Positions 20,401 through 25,766 of a stretch of DNA of 25,766 bases are shown here, piece by piece. Origin of the DNA: Parcubacteria group bacterium (lineage in GTDB: Bacteria > Patescibacteria > ABY1 > Buchananbacterales > UBA6539); the NCBI GenBank assembly GCA_002687175.1, contig NYZP01000024.1:1-25766 (forward strand), in the 5' to 3' direction. Numbering within the stretch: position 1 is the first letter of the stretch; every line of letters starts with the position of its first letter. The notes under the pieces are model-generated. The model did not search any database, was not told the DNA's origin, and worked only from the letters and a program-made list of their open reading frames with translations. A program made the translations under genes and the position numbers.

Positions 20401-21597
20401 TTAAATTATCTTCGCAAAATGCCTCTTGCCCTTTTGAATCACTACACCGTCCTTGTCAATTTTTCCAATCTTAAAATTTTCATCAGTTATTCTGGCGGTA
20501 TCTACTTTAACACCTCCCTGTTTAATCAATCGACGAGCTTCCGATTTAGATGATGCTAATTTGGTGAGCACCAAAACGTCAACAATGTTTCTTTTGGCGG
20601 TTTTAAAGGTTTTTATCTTGTCGGGGTTTAACTTGTCAATAAAAATTTGTTTAAAATTTTCTTCGGCGGAGATTGCCTCTTTGGTGCTGTGGTACATTTC
20701 AACAAAATTGTAGGCTAAGAGCATCTTAAATTTTTTAGGATTTTTAGCCTTGGCTAAATCCTGGGTTATTTGTTTTACCTCGGTAAAAGGCACATCCGTG
20801 GCAATCTCAAAACCGGGAATAATCATCTGATCGGTCCAACTCATAATCTTGCCATACATCTCGCTGGGCTTGTCATCCAGATTAATCATGTTGCCAGCGG
20901 TTTTGCCCATCTTAGCACCAGTTGGGTCTTCCAACAGCTTAGTGGTTAAGACAAACTTTTCTTTGTTCTTAACTTTTCTCATTAAAGTCCGGCCGGCCAA
21001 CATGTTAAAAGTTTGATCATTACCACCAACTTGCATATCAACATTCATGGTTAATGCATCATAAGCTTGAAAAATCGGATACAAAAATTCATGAAGTCCA
21101 ATATTTTTTCCAGCCTTAATCCTGGCTTGAAACATATCACGCTCAAGTAGCTGAGCCACGGTAAACTTTGATGCCAGTTCAAGCATATCAACTGGCTTAA
21201 GTTTATTACTCCAGACAGAATTGCTTAAAAACTTTACATTGGATTTTTTTATATCTAAAACCTTGCCTATCAATTTCTGATAATCTTTAGAATTTTTTAA
21301 TACTTCTTGGTGAGTTAATGGCTTTCTAGTAGCACTTTTATCAGTGGGGTCACCAATTTGAGCGGTAAAGTCACCAATCAAAATAATAATCTCGTGACCG
21401 AGCTCTTGCAACTGGCGCAATTTGTTTAAAACAACTCCATGGCCAATATGCAATTTACCTGTCGGATCAATCCCATTATAAATCCTTAACTTTTTTCCGG
21501 ACTTTAAAACTTTTTCCAAAGCCGCTTTATTGGGATAAATCTTCTCAACCCCTCTGGTTAAGACTTCATTAATTTTTTCTTCGTTATTCTTTATCAC
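20401..21597 (-). CDS. tyrS: tyrosyl-tRNA synthetase
   Basis: Class I synthetase charging tRNA-Tyr. The 398-aa protein has the Rossmann core with YNGIDPTGKLHIGH (HIGH box at 50-53), GGNDQTFNMLAGR for tyrosine/tRNA binding, a KMSKS variant KMGKT (about 230) and a C-terminal S4 RNA-binding domain (SKSEARRLIKQGGVKVD). Length is normal. Its ATG overlaps the valS stop by 4 nt (ATGA), so translation is coupled to valS. Confidence 0.96.
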   Translation of the reverse strand: MIKNNEEKINEVLTRGVEKIYPNKAALEKVLKSGKKLRIYNGIDPTGKLHIGHGVVLNKLRQLQELGHEIIILIGDFTAQIGDPTDKSATRKPLTHQEVLKNSKDYQKLIGKVLDIKKSNVKFLSNSVWSNKLKPVDMLELASKFTVAQLLERDMFQARIKAGKNIGLHEFLYPIFQAYDALTMNVDMQVGGNDQTFNMLAGRTLMRKVKNKEKFVLTTKLLEDPTGAKMGKTAGNMINLDDKPSEMYGKIMSWTDQMIIPGFEIATDVPFTEVKQITQDLAKAKNPKKFKMLLAYNFVEMYHSTKEAISAEENFKQIFIDKLNPDKIKTFKTAKRNIVDVLVLTKLASSKSEARRLIKQGGVKVDTARITDENFKIGKIDKDGVVIQKGKRHFAKII

Positions 21598-24197
21598 TTT
21601 AAAGATTTTAAATTCTTTTTTAAAATTGCCAGCTGGGCTTTGTTATCTTTCAATTTTGTTTCCTCAGCCGCAATAATATCCTTTGGCGCTCGTTCTAAAA
21701 AGCGTTGATTCTTTAATTTTTCTTCCAGATGTAAAGTAAATTCACTTATTCGAGACACTTCTTTTTCCAATCTTTTTACTTCCTTACCTATATCCATCAT
21801 ACCAGAAACTGGTAAATAAATCTCGGCCCCTAAGACCATAGCCGAAAGTGATTCCGCTGGCTTTTTAGCCGAAGCCGAAACTTCCAAATCTTCCAATCTG
21901 GCCAAATTTTTGATAATATCACTTTCTGATTTTATCAACTTGGCATGTTTTGGTGAAACAATCACTATCTTTAACCTCTTTGATGGTGGTAACTTACTTT
22001 CTGTCCGTAAGTTCCTGATAGCGACAACAATTTCTTGAATTAAATTAAAATCTTTAATAGCTTGCTTATCAATTTTTGTCTTGACTTTTGGCCAAGGTTC
22101 AATCATCAGCAAACTGTCGGTATTTAATTTTTGCCAAATCACTTCGGTGACGTAAGGACAAAACGGATGCCACAATTTTAATAAATTCTGTAAGACAAAA
22201 AGCAAGATGTCATCTTTTTCATCTTCACTCTTAGAAACTTCAACATACCAATCGGCTAACTTCGACCAAGTAAATTCGTAAATTTTTTCGCCAACAAGCG
22301 AAAAATTATTTTTTTCTAAATTCTTGGTAGCCAATTCAGTTAGTTCATCCAGTTCCGACAAGATCCACCGATCGGCCAATGTTTTAGGTTTTGGTGATTT
22401 TGTTACCAACACTGGTCTCTCTACCTTCATTAATATATAACGTGAAATATTCCAGAGCTTATTAACAAAATTACGATAACTAGCAACTTTGGCTTCCGAC
22501 ATGTTCATGTCATTACCAGGAGTGCTGCCGATCAACAAGCTTAATCTGGTGGCATCGGCCCCATAATCTTTAATAGTATCTAAAGGATCAATAATATTAT
22601 CTAAACTTTTGCTCATTTTACGGCCTCTTTCATCTCTGATTAGTCCGTGAAGATAAACGGTTTCAAAAGGAATCTCTTCCACTAAATAGGTGGACATAAT
22701 AATCATCCGGGCCACCCAGAAAAAAATAATGTCATAACCGGTTTCCATCAGTTGAGTCGGATGAAACGTTTTCAAATCTTTCGTTTTTTCTGGCCAGCCA
22801 AGAGTGGAGAAAGTCCAAAGCCCAGATGAAAACCAGGTATCCAAAGTATCGGGATCTTGCTTCCAGCCAGCCCCGGTTGGTTTATCACCAACTTCTACCT
22901 TATCTCCTTTATACCAAACCGGCACTTGATGGCCATACCATATTTGCCGGGAAATACACCAGTCTCGTAAATTTTCTAACCAGTGAAAATATATTTTTTC
23001 AAATCTCTCCGGTAAAATTTTTATATCATCATTTTTCACCACTCCTAAAGCCTTCTCCTTAATACTCTGACCACCTAACTTTTTAATTTTTTTATTCACG
23101 TCAACAAACCACTGTTCTTTTATTTGCGGCTCAATCAACGATCCCCCGCGAGTGTTGGTGGCAATATTGTGACGATAATTTTTATCAACTTTAGCGAGCA
23201 GCCCCTTGGCTTTTAGCTTCTCGACAATCCGCGGACGAGCTTCTTTAATTGGCATCCCGGAAAATTCATCGGCAATCGGTAGTAGTTTTCCCGCAAAATC
23301 AATAATTTGTTCTTTGTCCAAATTATGACGTTCAGCAATTTCGAAATCAACAGCATCGTGCCAAGGGGTAATGGTCATCACGCCGGTACCAAATTCCATA
23401 TCAATCGCTTTGTCTTTTATCACCGTGGCGGTGATTGGTCCGTTGATCCATTCCAAATCAATTTTCTGTCCATGTTCATAATCTTTATAACGTTTATCAT
23501 CAGGATGCATCACCACGTACTTATCACCAAATTTTGTCTCCGGCCGAGAAGTGCCAATTTCAAACGGACCATACTTAAAATAATAAAATGGTGATTGCTC
23601 TTCAATATATTCAACTTCGTCGTCAGACACTGTAGTTTGCAAATTGGGATCCCAGTTAATTATCCGGTGACCGCGATAAATTAGCTCGTCTTGATACATC
23701 TGTTTAAAAGCTTCATTCACCGCTTTATTCAAATCGGCGTCCAGGGTAAACCGTTCGCGGCTCCAATCACAACTGGAACCCATTTTTTTAACCTGATTCT
23801 TAATAGTGTTGCGGGACTGCTCAACATATTCCTCAACTCGTTGTAAAAATTTTTCCCGACCTAAATCATGCTTGGTTTTATTTTCCTTTTCTTTAATCAA
23901 TCGTTCAACTTTACTTTGAGTAGCAATCGCCGCATGGTCGGTTCCCGGTAACCACAACGCTTTTTTGCCTTGCATTCGTTGATACCTAATAACCAAATCC
24001 TGAATCGCCAACATCACCGCATGGCCAATGTGCAAAATACCAGTGGCGTTAGGCGGCGGCATTGAAATGGTAAAAGATTTTTTTCTAGTTCCCGGAAGAT
24101 TATCAGGATTAAAAAAACCAGACTCTTCCCACTGTTTGTAGATAGAGTCTTCAACTAATTTTGGATCGTATGTTTTAGCAATATCATCCCGCTTCAT
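21594..24197 (-). CDS. valS: valyl-tRNA synthetase
   Basis: Class I synthetase charging tRNA-Val. The 867-aa protein contains PPPNATGILHIGH (HIGH box at 56-59), the CP1 editing domain (about 180-350, with GTSRPET and GTGVMTITPWHD), WCISRQIWYGHQVPVW, the KMSKS box (GRKMSKSLDNIIDPL, near 530), a helical anticodon-binding domain and a C-terminal coiled-coil arm. All expected parts are present. AGGGG precedes the ATG closely. First gene of the valS-tyrS pair. Confidence 0.97.
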   Translation of the reverse strand: MKRDDIAKTYDPKLVEDSIYKQWEESGFFNPDNLPGTRKKSFTISMPPPNATGILHIGHAVMLAIQDLVIRYQRMQGKKALWLPGTDHAAIATQSKVERLIKEKENKTKHDLGREKFLQRVEEYVEQSRNTIKNQVKKMGSSCDWSRERFTLDADLNKAVNEAFKQMYQDELIYRGHRIINWDPNLQTTVSDDEVEYIEEQSPFYYFKYGPFEIGTSRPETKFGDKYVVMHPDDKRYKDYEHGQKIDLEWINGPITATVIKDKAIDMEFGTGVMTITPWHDAVDFEIAERHNLDKEQIIDFAGKLLPIADEFSGMPIKEARPRIVEKLKAKGLLAKVDKNYRHNIATNTRGGSLIEPQIKEQWFVDVNKKIKKLGGQSIKEKALGVVKNDDIKILPERFEKIYFHWLENLRDWCISRQIWYGHQVPVWYKGDKVEVGDKPTGAGWKQDPDTLDTWFSSGLWTFSTLGWPEKTKDLKTFHPTQLMETGYDIIFFWVARMIIMSTYLVEEIPFETVYLHGLIRDERGRKMSKSLDNIIDPLDTIKDYGADATRLSLLIGSTPGNDMNMSEAKVASYRNFVNKLWNISRYILMKVERPVLVTKSPKPKTLADRWILSELDELTELATKNLEKNNFSLVGEKIYEFTWSKLADWYVEVSKSEDEKDDILLFVLQNLLKLWHPFCPYVTEVIWQKLNTDSLLMIEPWPKVKTKIDKQAIKDFNLIQEIVVAIRNLRTESKLPPSKRLKIVIVSPKHAKLIKSESDIIKNLARLEDLEVSASAKKPAESLSAMVLGAEIYLPVSGMMDIGKEVKRLEKEVSRISEFTLHLEEKLKNQRFLERAPKDIIAAEETKLKDNKAQLAILKKNLKSLK

Positions 24198-24232
24198 ACC
24201 CCTATTTTAGCTAATTTTCGGCTTTTTTGCAA

Positions 24233-24284
24233 GTATTCAGGCAAATTTTAGCTATAGTATACATAAAAAGGCTTGCCCGAATAC
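24233..24284. repeat. inverted repeat upstream of valS
   Basis: GTATTCAGGCAA (24233-24244) pairs with TTGCCCGAATAC (24273-24284) with a single mismatch; the 28-nt loop contains a TATACT box for the valS direction. The adjacent TAGGCGGGC string recurs near the tRNA-Arg insert (9836-9844). Confidence 0.5.
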
Positions 24285-24306
24285 TTTATGTAGAAAGTAG
24301 GCGGGC

Positions 24307-24362
24307 TTGACACAAGAGGTATCAGCTATTAAGATGACAGATCCTCTAAATTGAGGTATAAT
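24307..24362 (+). promoter_or_regulatory. two overlapping promoters for the DHH gene
   Basis: TTGACA (24307-24312), 17 nt, TAAGAT (24330-24335); and ATGACA (24334-24339), 17 nt, TATAAT (24357-24362). The second is 40 nt before the ATG at 24403. Confidence 0.6.
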
Positions 24363-24402
24363 AATTAACTTTATAAAATTAAAACAGACGGAAAAAACTT
24401 AA

Positions 24403-25533
24403 ATGGCCTTAAATGAAATTGAACAAATTACCGAGGTAATCAAAAAAAGTCATCACATCTTAATTACCTTTAAAAAGGATTTCTCTTATGACGCAGTGGC
24501 ATCTGCCTTGGCGCTTTATTTAATTTTAAAGAAACAGGATAAATTAGTTGATATCGTTTGTACTGATTTTGAGCTGCCAGAAAATTTAAAATTTTTACCT
24601 GAAGCCGACAAAATTAAGTCACGGATTAATAACCTCCAAAAATTTGTTATTAGCTTGAACACCACCAATGATAAGGTTGATAATTTAAGCTATGACGTTA
24701 AAGAGGATGAATTAAAAATTTACATCACTCCCAAGTCTGGCTCATTTAAAAAGGATAGCGTTAGTGCCCGAAGCTCAGATTATAAATATGATTTAGTAAT
24801 TACTTTAGATGCTCCCGATCTTGATTCGTTAGGTAAGCTGTATCAAAACTATACTGAATTTTTCTATAACACCAATATTATCAATATTGATCATCATCCA
24901 GAAAATGAACATTTTGGTCAGATCAATTTAACCAACATGAATACTGTGGCCACTTCAGAAATTTTGTTTAGGCTGGTCAATACTATTGATAAAAACTTGC
25001 TTGATGCCAATATTGCTACTTGTCTGCTAACCGGTTTAATTTCTAAGACCAGAAGTTTTAAAACTCCTAATGTCACCCCCAAAACTTTAGAAATTGCCAG
25101 CATTCTTTTAGCGGCCGAGGCCGATCGTGATACGGTTATCAAAAATTTATATCGTAGTCGTAATTTAGCCACCTTAAATTTATGGGGTCGGGTTTTGGCC
25201 AGACTCAAAAGTAAAGACCAAAACAAATTAGTTTGGTCGTTATTAACCGAAAATGATTTTGTCGAAGCCGGGGCTAATCAAAAAGATTTACCTGATGTAA
25301 TTGATGAATTAATCTCCTTTGTCCCTGGCGTGGAAATAGTCGTTTTAATCTATCAACTAAAAGGTAAAAATTGTGTTATTGTTAACACCTCTAAAAATCA
25401 TAACGCCATGTACTTAACCAGCAACTTTAAACCAGATGGTACCAAAAATTTAGTGGAATTTTGTCTGACTGAGGCCACCCTCCAAGAGGCGGAAACAGAG
25501 GTTATTGAGGGTATAAAAAAACGGCTTGGTTAA
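24403..25533 (+). CDS. DHH-family phosphoesterase (nanoRNase-like)
   Basis: The 376-aa protein has a DHH domain (motif I FSYDAVASALAL at 27-38, motif II LVITLDAPDLDSLG with D136, motif III DHH at 163-165) and a C-terminal DHHA1 domain. The fold hydrolyses short oligoribonucleotides or cyclic dinucleotide products. Motif I usually reads DxD; here the first Asp appears replaced by Ser (SYD), which could alter metal binding. A 45-residue insert after residue 80 with KIYITPKSG is a feature I associate with CPR members. No SD stronger than GGA. It is divergent from valS. Confidence 0.82.
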   Translation: MALNEIEQITEVIKKSHHILITFKKDFSYDAVASALALYLILKKQDKLVDIVCTDFELPENLKFLPEADKIKSRINNLQKFVISLNTTNDKVDNLSYDVKEDELKIYITPKSGSFKKDSVSARSSDYKYDLVITLDAPDLDSLGKLYQNYTEFFYNTNIINIDHHPENEHFGQINLTNMNTVATSEILFRLVNTIDKNLLDANIATCLLTGLISKTRSFKTPNVTPKTLEIASILLAAEADRDTVIKNLYRSRNLATLNLWGRVLARLKSKDQNKLVWSLLTENDFVEAGANQKDLPDVIDELISFVPGVEIVVLIYQLKGKNCVIVNTSKNHNAMYLTSNFKPDGTKNLVEFCLTEATLQEAETEVIEGIKKRLG

Positions 25534-25584
25534 AAATTGTTTAGTTGGTATAATGGCAAATAGCTAATCGCTAATATCTAATAG

Positions 25585-25766
25585 GCGCGAGTAGCTCAGC
25601 TTGGCCGGAAAGTGCAAGCACTTTCCGGCTGAAGTCAGAGCGCCACAATTTACAATTTCTTAAATCATGCGCGAGTAGCTCAGCTTGGCCGGAAAGTGCA
25701 AGCACTTTCCGGCTGAAGTCAGAGCGCCACAATTTACAATTTCTTAAATCATGCGCGAGTAGCTCA
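25585..25766 (+). repeat. 84-bp tandem repeat of a 5' tRNA fragment with inserted palindrome
   Basis: Two complete 84-bp units (25585-25668, 25669-25752) and the first 14 nt of a third, cut by the window end. Each begins with a tRNA 5' half (GCGCGAGTAGCTCAGCTTGG) whose D-arm is interrupted by a 12-bp/2-nt-loop palindrome (25604-25615 with 25618-25629 in unit 1) before resuming at TCAGAGCGCC. The anticodon loop and 3' half are absent from both complete units. The third copy may be the intact tRNA. Confidence 0.8.

Noticed and set aside
25585..25752. Two functional tRNA genes
   Set aside because: Only the 5' half to the start of the anticodon stem is present in each unit and the D-arm is interrupted by a hairpin; no anticodon loop, T-arm or 3' acceptor strand.
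25585..25766. CRISPR array
   Set aside because: The unit repeats in full (84 bp) without unique spacers and is tRNA-derived; no cas genes are present.

Overview
The window looks like a chromosomal segment of an AT-rich, reduced-genome bacterium, most likely of the Candidate Phyla Radiation (Patescibacteria). This is inferred from the mix of compact low-GC housekeeping operons (rpsO-NYN-pnp, valS-tyrS), a DHH nanoRNase-like protein with a CPR-style insert, many short orphan zinc-finger proteins, and a diversity-generating retroelement (DGR) whose tail resembles CPR DGR targets. TGA acts as a normal stop, so the recoded SR1/Gracilibacteria code is not indicated. No 16S gene is present to settle taxonomy.

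Layout. 1-2100: a 43-aa orphan, a truncated comM, a four-helix-bundle protein and two tandem mini zinc-ribbon genes, one frameshifted at an A8 tract. 2110-3430: an apparently leaderless dksA/traR-lspA operon, preceded by an independent, promoter-to-terminator, roughly 380-nt structured RNA with a predicted pseudoknot. 3558-8476: rpsO-NYN-pnp-membrane protein operon. 8537-10084: palindromic elements, xerD/xerC, and tRNA-Arg and tRNA-His, with tRNA-Arg bracketed on both sides by 12-13-bp duplications of its own ends. 10115-13364: orphan genes (TraB-like with an internal Tat-like motif, a possible ADP-ribosyltransferase-fold protein, zinc finger, helical protein) separated by three copies of a dispersed element of about 100 bp that ends in a terminator with compensatory stem changes.

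13456-16620 is the centrepiece: a DGR with reverse transcriptase, Avd, one template repeat (TR, 14864-14985) and two target genes ending in variable repeats (VR1 15380-15501, VR2 16041-16162). By direct base-by-base comparison all 35 TR/VR mismatches fall at TR adenines (coding strand), with no indel. Both VRs are followed by the same 7-bp/4-nt-loop hairpin. Unusually, avd is inverted relative to TR, RT and targets and lies between TR and RT, an 11-G tract abuts the RT start, and the two targets share nearly identical central modules but unrelated N-termini without signal peptides.

16769-19154 is a two-gene restriction-modification-like pair (EcoRI-family adenine methyltransferase plus DUF262-HNH protein). 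19338-19870 is a scar of two gene fragments (serine recombinase and membrane protein C-termini). 19883-25533 returns to core functions: a receiver-only response regulator, tyrS and valS (overlapping ATGA), and a DHH phosphoesterase. The window ends in an 84-bp tandem repeat made of a 5' tRNA fragment with a palindrome inside its D-arm.
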